Of a DNA stretch of 64,000 nt, positions 19,283 through 28,011 are shown one piece after another (position 1 is the stretch's first letter; every line of letters starts with the position of its first letter). The translations under genes and the position numbers were made by a program. The stretch is from contig NZ_AP021870.1 in the NCBI RefSeq assembly GCF_026001925.1, forward strand, positions 558,001 to 622,000, given 5' to 3'. The notes beneath the pieces are model-generated. The model was not told the DNA's origin and did not search any database. It saw only the letters and a program-made list of their open reading frames with translations. The DNA is from Vibrio gangliei (lineage in GTDB: Bacteria > Pseudomonadota > Gammaproteobacteria > Enterobacterales > Vibrionaceae).

Positions 19283-19798
19283 CTACTCACTCCGTTTGAT
19301 TAATTGCGCTCTCAAATCGGGTTCAGATGTATTAGGCGATAGCCAAATAGCGAGAAACTGTTCACTAAAGTTTGAGTCCTGAATTTCACCCACCTTTTTC
19401 TGGTTGTAATAAAATTTTGAGATCCCTTTGTCATTCACTAATAAAGTTAAGCTATCGCCTTGATTTATATCTGGCCACATAGATAAAAGCTGTTGATCAT
19501 ATTTGCCAATCAAGCCGTTTTGCCCTAGATGTTCCCACTGTTGATTGGTTGCAGAAACAATATCTTTCGCTTTGATGTTGCGTAAATACGTAAGTGAAAA
19601 TTTAATTGGAGGTTGATATCTCTGGAAAGTCCCAGTTTTGGTATATAACTTGGCATCGTAAATATCCCAGAATAAGTGGGTCATTCTGGCTTCCCCGACC
19701 AGTTTAAAATGATCCTCTTTCGCCCAAACAGGCCAAGAAGGCAAAACAATTGCTATAGGAATAATGAATAAAACCAGTCGAAGGTATGTCCACTTCAT
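19283..19798 (-). CDS. Chalcone-isomerase-like exported protein
   Basis: A 171-residue protein with an N-terminal signal peptide (LRLVLFIIPIAIVLPSWPVWA) and a mature region resembling the bacterial chalcone-isomerase-like family: FKLVGEARMTHLFWDIYDAKLY, SLTYLRNIKAKDIV, GDSLTLLVNDKGISKFYYN and FSEQFLAIWLSP. Bacterial members are probably binding proteins rather than isomerases; the role is unknown. It is the first gene of a two-gene unit with the DUF3833 lipoprotein. Confidence 0.8.
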   Translation of the reverse strand: MKWTYLRLVLFIIPIAIVLPSWPVWAKEDHFKLVGEARMTHLFWDIYDAKLYTKTGTFQRYQPPIKFSLTYLRNIKAKDIVSATNQQWEHLGQNGLIGKYDQQLLSMWPDINQGDSLTLLVNDKGISKFYYNQKKVGEIQDSNFSEQFLAIWLSPNTSEPDLRAQLIKRSE

Positions 19799-19927
19799 GA
19801 CGTATCACTCTTTTATTAACGTAATACTTGATACGTTTAGTGAGCAATTTCGATCATATTTTTAGGTCGCGTTTATCTTTCATATACATTTTTCAGAAAA
19901 AAATAAACACGCCCTCATAAACAGGCA

Positions 19928-19957
19928 TTAAAAAAGCACATCAAATCGGATGTGCTT
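19928..19957 (-). terminator. Terminator of the 23-residue microprotein gene
   Basis: On the minus strand AAGCACATC, a CGATTT loop and GATGTGCTT form a perfect 9-bp stem followed by TTTTT. It lies 36 bases after the stop codon at 19993. Confidence 0.85.
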
Positions 19958-19992
19958 ATTTGCCTAAAAGGCGGGTATCAATTTGAGATTGA

Positions 19993-20064
19993 TTATTTTT
20001 TGACTTGGTCTTGGCCACGTTTGTGTTGAAACCAAAAACGTTTTCTGCCATTTGAACGAGACAT
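19993..20064 (-). CDS. Small basic protein of 23 residues (unrecognised)
   Basis: The frame reads MSRSNGRKRFWFQHKRGQ followed by DQVKK and a TAA stop. Eight of 23 residues are Lys or Arg and only one is acidic, with an aromatic FWF centre, which suggests nucleic-acid or ribosome contact, but I do not recognise the family. Support for a real gene: a good ribosome site (AAAGGA, seven bases before ATG), a strong intrinsic terminator directly downstream, and no overlap with another gene. A TTGACT -35-like hexamer lies at 20133-20138 on the same strand, without a clear -10. An attenuation leader is unlikely because no gene follows on this strand for nearly 3 kb except terminated units. Confidence 0.6.
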   Translation of the reverse strand: MSRSNGRKRFWFQHKRGQDQVKK

Positions 20065-20313
20065 ATTATTTTCCTTTAATTACCACGTGCGCCCAACTCC
20101 TGTGCGCCTTATTCCCATCACACTCATTAGAAAGTCAATTCGAGTGCATTTTCAGCAAGCTTTAAATTAGCGAATGTTTACAGGCGATTCTGTGATAAAG
20201 ATTCGATTACACACATTAACCATAATTAAATAGCGGTTAATAATTCAAGAAGAATATGAATAAGGGTATATACAGAAAGGTTTTATATATCAGGGATTAA
20301 GGGTGCTTTGCAG
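20065..20313. other. Gene-free stretch between microprotein and csp genes
   Basis: A+T-rich spacer with frequent stops in all frames. It should hold the promoter of the 23-residue gene (minus strand). I see no other conserved feature. Confidence 0.4.
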
Positions 20314-20346
20314 ATAAAAAAACGCTGACTCTAATAAGCCAGCGTT
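20314..20346 (-). terminator. Terminator of the cold-shock gene
   Basis: On the minus strand AACGCTG and CAGCGTT pair around a 12-base loop and are followed by TTTTTAT. It begins 43 bases after the csp stop codon. Confidence 0.85.
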
Positions 20347-20388
20347 TACAATTCGGTTACTTAGATAAAGTATCTAAGAAATCAAAAA

Positions 20389-20598
20389 TTAAGCAGGAAC
20401 AACGTTCGCAGCTTGAAGACCTTTTTGGCCTTGCTCAACTTCAAAAGAAACCTTTTGGCCTTCTTTCAGAGTTTTGAAACCTTCAGTCGCGATAGCACGG
20501 AAGTGTACAAACACGTCAGCTTCGCCATTGTCTTGAGTGATGAAACCGAAACCTTTTTCTTCGTTAAACCATTTAACGATACCAGTTGCTTTAGACAT
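20389..20598 (-). CDS. Cold-shock domain protein (CspA family)
   Basis: RNA-binding protein of 69 residues with a single cold-shock domain. RNP1 is KGFGFI and RNP2 is VFVHF; the protein starts [19 protein letters not shown] at 20598, with AAGGGA upstream, and ends [11 protein letters not shown]. These proteins melt mRNA structure, often after cold shock. About 300 bases without a gene precede it, which fits the long structured 5' leader of cspA-type genes, but I could not identify a cold box with confidence. Confidence 0.93.
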   Translation of the reverse strand: MSKATGIVKWFNEEKGFGFITQDNGEADVFVHFRAIATEGFKTLKEGQKVSFEVEQGQKGLQAANVVPA

Positions 20599-20902
20599 AA
20601 TCTGTCCCTTATTTTTGTGCAATAAATGCAGTTCATTTAAATAGCGCCGATATGGCGAGTGCTGTGTTGAACGATTTAATGTTTGATGAAGCGAAGGGAA
20701 AATCTAAAACAAACGGATGTTGCGGATTCTACTTTTACTCAATTGTTGCATTAATCACTCTTATCAACAGAGCGATGTACATACTACATGGTTAATGGAA
20801 TATGTACACCACTTTCATCAATATTATTGAAAATAAATGTCGTTTTGATTTACCAATCAAACTTTAAAGACTTTGTTATTGATAACTAAAGTGTTTTTTG
20901 CA
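20599..20902 (-). promoter_or_regulatory. Upstream region of the cold-shock gene
   Basis: A 304-base gap between the csp start and the lplA stop codon, expected to hold the csp promoter and 5' leader and the 3' end of lplA. A weak hairpin (GTTTTGATT/AATCAAAC, 20841-20861) could end lplA. Nothing else is clear. Confidence 0.35.
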
Positions 20903-21919
20903 TCACGCTAACTGCAATTGTAACCAGTTTTTCACTTGTTCAAGCTCTTGCTGATTCTGTGGAAACTGATTTTGTACGATTTCCAGCGCCGCATGAACGC
21001 CATCATTACTATAAACCTGCCCGACTAATGCTAGCTGTAGTGCTTCTAGTGGTGCAGGATCTAAGCTATCAGTAAAAATTTGCACTTCTTCAATATGCCC
21101 TTTTTTCACATTAAAGTGCAGCTCTACCCCGCCCCATACAAATCGCTCATCCATTTGGTGACTGAATTCAGGTGTGTTACCAAAGTTCCAATGCCAATCG
21201 CGTTGTTTAGCGTAAGTAGTTTCAAAATTAGGAAGATCGGGTAATGCCTCTTCTGATATGTACTCAGGCTCAGATTCTTCGCCATAATATTCAAAGAAAG
21301 ATTGCTTGATCGCCTCACACAAACGCTCATGGTTTAATGTCGCATCAAGTTCATTTAGGTTAATGACACGCGAGCGTACCGATGTAATTCCCTTGGCTTG
21401 TAACTTCTTTGGATCGGGGTTTAAGTAATCCGCAAGTCTGCTCATATCCGCATTCAATAAAATCGTGCCATGGTGGAACCCACGATCCATCGTTTCACGG
21501 TAGGCCGAACCAGAAAACTTACGTTCACCCTCTTCTGTTTCTACCACCAGATCATTACGCCCTGTCGCTTTACCATTAATGCCTAACTTCTGCAGTGCAT
21601 CTAATACAATTTGAGTAGAAACCGACTTATCATAACCAGGCTTACCCGCCATGAAGGTAAAGTTACTGTTGCCTAAATCATGGAATACCGCGCCACCACC
21701 ACTTTGACGACGAGCCAAAGTAATCCCATCTTTTTCCATTCGTTGGGTATTACATTCTTTCCATGGGTTTTGAGCTCGACCAATCACCACAGTATTATCA
21801 TTACACCACAAGAACAGTACTTTTTGTTCCGCACTCATTGAGCGAAAGATCGTATCTTCCACCGCAAGATTAAATAATGGATTGGTCGATGTAGAGAACA
21901 ATAATCGAAGAGAAGACAT
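20903..21919 (-). CDS. lplA: Lipoate-protein ligase A
   Basis: Activates free lipoate with ATP and attaches it to the lipoyl domains of 2-oxoacid dehydrogenases and the glycine cleavage H protein. At 338 residues it matches E. coli LplA including the C-terminal accessory domain. Family marks: [36 protein letters not shown], and GRNDLVVE with [10 protein letters not shown] carrying the lipoate-contacting lysine, then [10 protein letters not shown]. It is monocistronic. Confidence 0.95.
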   Translation of the reverse strand: MSSLRLLFSTSTNPLFNLAVEDTIFRSMSAEQKVLFLWCNDNTVVIGRAQNPWKECNTQRMEKDGITLARRQSGGGAVFHDLGNSNFTFMAGKPGYDKSVSTQIVLDALQKLGINGKATGRNDLVVETEEGERKFSGSAYRETMDRGFHHGTILLNADMSRLADYLNPDPKKLQAKGITSVRSRVINLNELDATLNHERLCEAIKQSFFEYYGEESEPEYISEEALPDLPNFETTYAKQRDWHWNFGNTPEFSHQMDERFVWGGVELHFNVKKGHIEEVQIFTDSLDPAPLEALQLALVGQVYSNDGVHAALEIVQNQFPQNQQELEQVKNWLQLQLA

Positions 21920-22108
21920 ACTACTTACCCTGTAAACTGAAGACTTTGGGAATCATAACCTGAAAAAGAAACAAATAGCTAAGTCGTTGGCAATATTTGC
22001 TTTACAAGTCGGTATTGAGTTTTAATTATATTGTTAGATTTTGTTGCTTTGAAATATACCCATACATGTTTATATACCTCTCAATTACTGTCGCTCAAGG
22101 AGATTTCT

Positions 22109-23446
22109 GTGACGCCAACTCATCCTTCACTCGCTGCATTTATCGATCATGAACTCCTTTATCAGCCACACCTATTTACCGTCCCGCTCGACCATAGCCA
22201 TCCCTCTGGCGAATCAATTTCAGTCTATGCACGCGAGGTGATTAAATTAGAGAATCAAGATAAAGACTTACCTTGGTTGGTGTACTTTCAAGGCGGCCCA
22301 GGCTTTCCATCACCTCGCCCTGATGCACGTTCTGGATGGTTAAAAGCGGCACTGAATCAATACCGAGTATTATTGCTCGATCAACGCGGCACAGGGTTAA
22401 GCTCACCACTCACTCACCAAACGTTGGCGAGCATGGCACCAGAAGCACAATATCAATATGCACAGCATTTTCGTGCTGACAGTATTGTGAAAGACGCAGA
22501 ATTCATTCGCCAAAAATTGGATATCGAACAATGGGCAACTTTAGGACAAAGTTTTGGCGGTTTTTGTACTTTAACTTACTTATCCTTATTTCCTGAAAGC
22601 TTACTTAGATGCTATGTCACCGGTGGCATACCACCACTTAATGCGCATGCCGATGAGGTTTATCACGCGACATATCAACGAGTAAAACAAAAGAATCAAG
22701 CGCTCTTTAATCAATTTCCACAAGCTCAAACACTATGCCAGCGTATTGCCGATTACTTGCTTGAAAACCCAGTCAACTTACCTAACGGGCAAGCGTTCAC
22801 GGTAGAACAATTTCAAATGATTGGTATTAATCTCGGACGCGGTGATGCTGCTTTAACCATGTATTACCTGTTGGAAAATGCCTTTATCGAAGTAAATGGC
22901 CAGCCAACGTTAAGTTATGCTTTCTTAAATACAATGTTGGCTGAACAGGCTTATCAAACTAATCCCATATACGCATTTCTACACGAAGCTATTTATTGCC
23001 AACCTTTTGCTCAAAATGAACAAGGTAATACAGCGTCGGCTTGGTCGGCTCATCGTGTACGCGAGCATTACCCTGAGTTTAACTACCAACCTGGTCAGCC
23101 ATTTTTATTTACCGGTGAAATGGTTTATCCGTGGATGTTTGACCAGATGCAATGTTTAAAACCATTAAAAGAAATGGCCGAAAAACTTGCCCATAAAGCC
23201 GATTGGACTCCGCTATATGATACCGATGTATTAAGTCGTAATACGGTGCCTCTTGCGTGCGCAACCTATGTCGACGATATGTATGTCGAGTTTGATTATT
23301 CTCGTCAAACACTTGCCAACATTCCGAATAGCAAGGCATGGATGACCAATGAATACGAACACAACGGGCTTGGCATAGCAGGTGAGCTCATTTTCAATCG
23401 ATTAGATGACATGTTGAAGCAAATTGAAAATAGACCGAAATCTTAG
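22109..23446 (+). CDS. S33-family alpha/beta hydrolase, proline iminopeptidase-like
   Basis: A 445-residue cytoplasmic hydrolase. I start it at the GTG at 22109, which has AAGGAGA five bases upstream; an earlier in-frame start at 22031 has no ribosome site. The oxyanion motif is QGGPGFPSPR (residues 61-70), then LLLDQRGTGLSSP, then the nucleophile elbow GQSFGG with Ser148. A His near the C-terminus (EYEHNGLG) completes the triad. This is the larger type of prolyl aminopeptidase, which removes N-terminal proline from peptides. No partner genes are evident. Confidence 0.85.
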   Translation: MTPTHPSLAAFIDHELLYQPHLFTVPLDHSHPSGESISVYAREVIKLENQDKDLPWLVYFQGGPGFPSPRPDARSGWLKAALNQYRVLLLDQRGTGLSSPLTHQTLASMAPEAQYQYAQHFRADSIVKDAEFIRQKLDIEQWATLGQSFGGFCTLTYLSLFPESLLRCYVTGGIPPLNAHADEVYHATYQRVKQKNQALFNQFPQAQTLCQRIADYLLENPVNLPNGQAFTVEQFQMIGINLGRGDAALTMYYLLENAFIEVNGQPTLSYAFLNTMLAEQAYQTNPIYAFLHEAIYCQPFAQNEQGNTASAWSAHRVREHYPEFNYQPGQPFLFTGEMVYPWMFDQMQCLKPLKEMAEKLAHKADWTPLYDTDVLSRNTVPLACATYVDDMYVEFDYSRQTLANIPNSKAWMTNEYEHNGLGIAGELIFNRLDDMLKQIENRPKS

Positions 23447-23622
23447 TTGACGGAAGCACACGGCATTAGGTAAAAATATTCACTCAGGGCTCGCTAAACT
23501 GGGTTTTCAATAAACCTAATGCTCAATAAATTAAGTGCTCAATAAACAAATTGATCATTCAACAATGAGCCCTATGGCTAAAAAAACAGTGAATCGGCGA
23601 TCAGTGTTATAAGGAAATAACT

Positions 23623-24159
23623 ATGCAAACTCACTCGCTTCAAACTAGAGTACTAACGGATGTAGAACCACACATGGATGCGCTGATCGCTCTTTTACAA
23701 GACTGTGTAGCGAGCGGCGCATCAGTTGGTTTTTTACCGCCAGTCGATTCAGATACCGCTAAACAATATTGGCAGCAAGTCGGGATTGAACTTAACGCCA
23801 GACCCTCTGCTCGTCTTTTACTTGCCGCCTTTGAAAATAATCAGCTTGTGGGCTGTGTACAGCTAAGTTTATCTACAAAAGCGAACGCTCAGCATCGCGC
23901 TGAGGTTGAAAAGCTGATGGTTCACACCCGTCATCGTGGTAAAAGTATCAGCAAGGCGTTATTGCAACATTTAGAAGAAGAAGCACAAGTCGCTGGTCGA
24001 CATCTTTTAACTTTAGACACTCGCGTTGGTGATATTGCTACCGACCTCTACAAAAGAATGAACTATACCGAAGCTGGCTACATCCCTGATTTTGCTCTCA
24101 GTGCCAGTGGTGAATTAGACGGCACAACCTTCTTCTATAAAATGCTGGCAAAGCAATAG
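23623..24159 (+). CDS. GNAT family N-acetyltransferase
   Basis: A 178-residue single GNAT domain. The acetyl-CoA-binding region reads VEKLMVHTRHRGKSISKALLQHLEEEA (about residues 105-132), with R/H-R-G-K-S replacing the usual Q/R-x-x-G-x-G/A, followed by LLTLDTRVGDIATDLYKRMNY. The substrate is unknown. The ribosome site is AAGGAAA. It is followed by a strong terminator, so it is separate from speG. Confidence 0.82.
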   Translation: MQTHSLQTRVLTDVEPHMDALIALLQDCVASGASVGFLPPVDSDTAKQYWQQVGIELNARPSARLLLAAFENNQLVGCVQLSLSTKANAQHRAEVEKLMVHTRHRGKSISKALLQHLEEEAQVAGRHLLTLDTRVGDIATDLYKRMNYTEAGYIPDFALSASGELDGTTFFYKMLAKQ

Positions 24160-24168
24160 AAACAAAAT

Positions 24169-24203
24169 CACCCACTCCGGCCTTCTTGAGTGGGTGTTTT
24201 TTT
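24169..24203 (+). terminator. Terminator after the GNAT gene
   Basis: CACCCACTC (24169-24177) and GAGTGGGTG (24188-24196) form a perfect 9-bp stem followed by TTTTTTT. Confidence 0.92.
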
Positions 24204-24237
24204 ATCAAAAAATTTACACTGTAAAAAGCCCCCAAGA

Positions 24238-24250
24238 GTGACACTGTCAC
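24238..24250. promoter_or_regulatory. Palindrome upstream of speG
   Basis: GTGACACTGTCAC is a perfect 13-base odd palindrome 107 bases before the speG start. It looks like an operator, but I cannot name the regulator. Confidence 0.35.
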
Positions 24251-24356
24251 ACATTGAGCAGTATTTTTTATCGTTATCGACGAATTATTTCATTCTTAAT
24301 GGTCCATCGTTTCCTCTATACTCAACTCGTTGTAATTTATGCATTAAGAGACTGTT

Positions 24357-24905
24357 ATGAGCGACAATATCCGTATTAGAGCATTAGAAAAAGACGACCT
24401 TCGTTTTATTCATAGCCTCAACAATAACCGCACCGTTATGTCCTACTGGTTTGAAGAACCTTACGAATCATTTATGGAATTGGAAAGCCTATACATTAAG
24501 CATATCCATGATTTGAATGAGCGCCGCTTTATTGCCGAGAACACTGATCGTGAGCATGTTGGACTGGTCGAGTTAGTAGAAATTAACTACATCCACCGTA
24601 CGGCTGAATTTCAGATCATCATCGCCCCACACTTCCAAGGCCGCGGATACGCACGTGAAATTATCGATCGTGCGGTAAACTACGCATTTAAAATTTTGAA
24701 CATTAACAAACTGTATCTTCAAGTATCAGATGAAAATGAGAAAGCGGTTTATCTGTACGAAAGTTTTGGTTTTAAACGCGAAGGTTTATTGATTGAAGAA
24801 TTCTTTATGAACGGTCAATATCGCAACGCCATCCGTATGTACATGTTGCAACGTGATTATATTCAGCGCCAACAAGAACCGAGTGCAATTGATGCGATTG
24901 AATAA
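24357..24905 (+). CDS. speG: Spermidine N1-acetyltransferase
   Basis: Acetylates spermidine and spermine, lowering polyamine toxicity. The sequence follows V. cholerae SpeG closely: [32 protein letters not shown] at the start (the allosteric polyamine loop), then [21 protein letters not shown], the CoA motif QGRGYAR, and [21 protein letters not shown]. It is 182 residues, slightly longer at the C-terminus than usual. It forms a single-gene unit between two terminators. Confidence 0.95.
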   Translation: MSDNIRIRALEKDDLRFIHSLNNNRTVMSYWFEEPYESFMELESLYIKHIHDLNERRFIAENTDREHVGLVELVEINYIHRTAEFQIIIAPHFQGRGYAREIIDRAVNYAFKILNINKLYLQVSDENEKAVYLYESFGFKREGLLIEEFFMNGQYRNAIRMYMLQRDYIQRQQEPSAIDAIE

Positions 24906-24936
24906 ATAACCTCAGCGGTAATTAAATAATGAAACA

Positions 24937-24967
24937 CAAAATGCGCGAATAGATATCGCGCATTTTT
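24937..24967. terminator. Bidirectional terminator between speG and the chitinase gene
   Basis: ATGCGCGA (24941-24948) and TCGCGCAT (24956-24963) pair, with A-tracts before and T-tracts after, suiting both convergent genes. Confidence 0.82.
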
Positions 24968-24980
24968 GATTTAATGAGAC

Positions 24981-26291
24981 CTATTTTTGCATCCCTTGGT
25001 ACATAGCTTCCACCAGCTCATTATCCTTTGTATCCCCAGTTAATTCCCAAGCAAAAATACCCGCTAAGCCTTTTTGTTTGGCCCATTCAGCTTTTGCTTT
25101 AATAGAACGTGGATCATCATAAGAGATGAAGGTTTTTTTCTCAGGGTTCCATAAGAATGGCGCTTGTGATTCTCTATCATATCCCTGTTGATAGCCTTGC
25201 TTAGTACCGTAGTTTTGCATCAGATCCCAATACATGAAATAGCCCGGCTCACTGGTACCGAAAGTCGCACCTTTTTCCGACGTCAAATCGGCAGTAGGTA
25301 ATTTGCCATCGAAATTTTGTGTTCCTTCCCAACCACGGCCATAAAATGCCGCACCCATCACCAATTTATTGGCAGGAATACCTAGCTCAATCATCTGCTC
25401 TAAAAAGACATCCGCTCCCATACCCCACCAACTTCGATCCGTTGCATGCAAATTGGTTAAATGCCCTGTTTGTTTTCCCCAGCCACCAAGAAAATCATAA
25501 GTCATCCCAAACATATTGGTTAGATAAGGCGCAGCGGATTTCCAATCAATCTGGGCTGCTTTAGGACCAACACCAACAGCCGTCGATAATTCATATTGTT
25601 TGTTGGTTTTTGATGTCAAAGCATCCAATTGAGTGCGAATCGCCTTCACTAAATAGGTGTAGGCTTCTTTTTCGGATGCTTTTTGTTCATCACTTAACTT
25701 AGTGGCCTCATTCCAAGGAGAAGTCGTTAAACCACCGCCACCTGGATACTCCCAATCTAAGTCAATTCCACCAAAGAAATCATATTGAGCAATAAGTTCA
25801 ACTGCCGTTTTTGCAAAATGATCCATCGTTTTTTTATCTTTCGCCATCTCATGAAATGGTTCAGACATCGTCCAGCCACCAAATGATGGCAAAATAGTGA
25901 GGTTGGGATGTTCCAATTTTAATTGCGCTAATTGTGCAAAATGCCCTTTGTAGTCAACATCGACAGCCGTTTTACCAAAATCGACTTCAAGCGCTGCTTT
26001 TTTATCCACGATGACGGCAGTAAACGGCTCTTTACCCTCACATTGTTGCTGAATTTGTTGCATCACGGTTTCACCAGCGCCGGTGTGTGGTCCGCACATA
26101 CTCAAAAATGCATAAATAACATGGGTGAGTTTATCCGCAGGAATATCTTTTACGGTAAAGGGGTGGTCTTTATTTTTATATTGCCAATCGGCAAAGTAAC
26201 CGGCCACAACGGGCTGTTGTGCTTGTACTGTATTATGGGCAACTAATGCCAGCGATGATGCCATGAATAAAGCGAGTGTCTTGACTTTCAT
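24981..26291 (-). CDS. Secreted GH18 chitinase
   Basis: Predicted secreted chitinase of 436 residues. The start at 26291 has AAGGAAG upstream and opens a signal peptide (MKVKTLALFMASSLALVAHN) with cleavage near VQAQ. The catalytic motif GGIDLDWEYPGG puts the acid Glu at residue 181, and the substrate-assisting SxGG equivalent is ILPSFGGWT near residue 134. Downstream MTYDFLGGW and the C-terminal GIFAWELTGDT complete the barrel. No chitin-binding domain is present, so it is a single-domain enzyme. A LacI-like palindrome lies 125 bases upstream. Confidence 0.93.
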   Translation of the reverse strand: MKVKTLALFMASSLALVAHNTVQAQQPVVAGYFADWQYKNKDHPFTVKDIPADKLTHVIYAFLSMCGPHTGAGETVMQQIQQQCEGKEPFTAVIVDKKAALEVDFGKTAVDVDYKGHFAQLAQLKLEHPNLTILPSFGGWTMSEPFHEMAKDKKTMDHFAKTAVELIAQYDFFGGIDLDWEYPGGGGLTTSPWNEATKLSDEQKASEKEAYTYLVKAIRTQLDALTSKTNKQYELSTAVGVGPKAAQIDWKSAAPYLTNMFGMTYDFLGGWGKQTGHLTNLHATDRSWWGMGADVFLEQMIELGIPANKLVMGAAFYGRGWEGTQNFDGKLPTADLTSEKGATFGTSEPGYFMYWDLMQNYGTKQGYQQGYDRESQAPFLWNPEKKTFISYDDPRSIKAKAEWAKQKGLAGIFAWELTGDTKDNELVEAMYQGMQK

Positions 26292-26415
26292 ATTGCTTCC
26301 TTTTGAATTCAGGGGGTCAACTTGAAAGTAATACAATTTTAAGTGGTTCAACCGCTTCTTCGGTCAATTAGGAAGTGACTTCAAATATCCACTGGAAACG
26401 CATGAAAATTTGTAA

Positions 26416-26429
26416 CGTTTGCGCAAACG
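26416..26429. promoter_or_regulatory. LacI-family-like operator between chitinase and tal
   Basis: CGTTTGCGCAAACG is a perfect 14-base palindrome, of the general TTTGC/GCAAA type bound by LacI-family regulators. It lies in the 320-base divergent region, 125 bases from the chitinase start and 183 from the tal start. Which gene and which regulator it serves is unknown. Confidence 0.5.
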
Positions 26430-26611
26430 ATCAGCAAAGAAAAAGTGAGATCTAAGCATCCTTTTACGCAGCACAATTTGACTTAGCTCGCATATATTTC
26501 CAATATGAATACCAAATCAAGCCTTGTGAAACAAAGCCTAGCAATACACTAATCTGCCGCTTGATTCCGATTTTCAATCCATATTATTTTTATTATTAGA
26601 TAGGGTTATAC

Positions 26612-27562
26612 ATGAGTAGTAAATTAGAACAACTTCGCGCATTGACTACTGTTGTTGCTGATACCGGCGACATTGATGCGATTGCCAAATACCAACCCCA
26701 AGACGCCACCACTAACCCATCATTAATTTTAAAAGCAGCGCAAATTCCTGCGTACGCCGATTTGATTGAACAATCCATTGCCTATGCTAAATCACAAAGC
26801 CAAAATACCGATCAACAAGTGCAAGATACTTGCGATATGCTTGCGGTGACCATTGGTAAAGAAATCTTAAAAGTCATTCCAGGACGTATTTCAACCGAAG
26901 TCGATGCTCGTCTTTCTTATGATACCGAAGGCAGTGTGAACAAAGCTCGCCAATTGATCAAAATGTACAATGATGCTGGCATCAGTAATGACCGCATTTT
27001 GATTAAACTGGCGTCAACTTGGGAAGGCATTCGCGCCGCTGAAATCTTAGAAAAAGAAGGCATCAACTGTAACCTGACACTTCTATTCTCATTTGCACAG
27101 GCTCGTGCGTGTGCAGAAGCTGGCGTATATCTCATCTCGCCATTCGTTGGCCGCATTATGGATTGGTATAAAGCCAAAGAAGGTCGTGATTTTGCCGCAG
27201 ATGAAGATCCAGGTGTGAAATCAGTCACCAGCATCTACAACTATTACAAACAGCACGGCTACGACACGGTTGTAATGGGTGCCAGCTTCCGTAACACTGG
27301 CGAAATTCTTGAGCTAGCAGGTTGCGATCGCTTAACCATCAGCCCGCAGCTTCTTCAAGAACTCGAAGACGCACAAGGCAACGTTGAGCAAAAACTAACG
27401 CCAACTCAAGATATTCAGCCTAAGCCAGAAAAAATGAAGCACGCTGAATTCTTATGGGAGCACAACCAAGATCCGATGGCGGTAGAAAAGCTGGCTGAAG
27501 GCATCCGCGCATTTGCCGTTGACCAAGGTAAGCTAGAAGATATGATTCGCGCTAAGTTGTAA
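26612..27562 (+). CDS. tal: Transaldolase
   Basis: Pentose phosphate pathway enzyme that moves a dihydroxyacetone unit between sedoheptulose-7-phosphate and glyceraldehyde-3-phosphate. Length 316, as in E. coli TalB. The Schiff-base lysine is K132 in [20 protein letters not shown] (residues 31-39) and [24 protein letters not shown] are both conserved. It is monocistronic with its own terminator; functionally it connects with the ribose genes at 9.6-14.5 kb. Confidence 0.97.
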   Translation: MSSKLEQLRALTTVVADTGDIDAIAKYQPQDATTNPSLILKAAQIPAYADLIEQSIAYAKSQSQNTDQQVQDTCDMLAVTIGKEILKVIPGRISTEVDARLSYDTEGSVNKARQLIKMYNDAGISNDRILIKLASTWEGIRAAEILEKEGINCNLTLLFSFAQARACAEAGVYLISPFVGRIMDWYKAKEGRDFAADEDPGVKSVTSIYNYYKQHGYDTVVMGASFRNTGEILELAGCDRLTISPQLLQELEDAQGNVEQKLTPTQDIQPKPEKMKHAEFLWEHNQDPMAVEKLAEGIRAFAVDQGKLEDMIRAKL

Positions 27563-27590
27563 GTCAAAGTCAAGATAGTTTCATAAAAGA

Positions 27591-27624
27591 AAGACCTTAG
27601 TTCATTAATACTAAGGTCTTTTTC
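27591..27624 (+). terminator. Terminator after tal
   Basis: AAGACCTTAGT (27591-27601) and ACTAAGGTCTT (27610-27620) form a perfect 11-bp stem followed by TTTC. Confidence 0.9.
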
Positions 27625-27690
27625 TATATGGCATTAACCAGAAATATTTTTAATCTTCTCTGCAAGCTTTAAGAGCTTAAATACCGATGT

Positions 27691-28011
27691 TTATGTTTTC
27701 TCCGCTTTAATGCGCTTCCAACTTTGCTTAAAGGTTTTGCTGCCATCTGATTGCGCAATATTAAGTCCTACGTCGGCCAAATCTTGTGTTTGCTGGAAGG
27801 CATAGCGGTGTTTTTCACGCAGCAATTTGGTGTACAACAACAAGCGTGCAGCTTTGACGTCACCTCGTCGAATTGCCTGCCAAAACGTAACTGACAATGG
27901 CACTGGATGAGTTTGGAAGTACTTTCTCACCACCCACACAATGAATCCGATTAACAACAGCAATAAAACAATCGCAGCGCCCCGTTGCCACGATCTTTTC
28001 ACTGTCGACAT
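27691..28011 (-). CDS. Small membrane protein of unknown function, possibly with a new N-terminus
   Basis: A 106-residue frame with one clear membrane segment near the N-terminus (GAAIVLLLLLIGFIVWVV), followed by a soluble part containing an ankyrin- or repeat-like phrase (TFWQAIRRGDVKAARLLLYTKLL) and a basic C-terminus. I do not recognise it. Its first six codons (MSTVKR) are the out-of-frame reading of the neighbouring hydrolase gene, so the original start may have been lost when the two were joined. I see no good ribosome site before 28011. Confidence 0.5.
   Translation of the reverse strand: MSTVKRSWQRGAAIVLLLLLIGFIVWVVRKYFQTHPVPLSVTFWQAIRRGDVKAARLLLYTKLLREKHRYAFQQTQDLADVGLNIAQSDGSKTFKQSWKRIKAEKT

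Noticed and set aside
23500..23560. Repeated GCTCAATAAA words between the S33 peptidase and GNAT genes
   Set aside because: Two or three imperfect short copies only; no regular unit or flanking structure.
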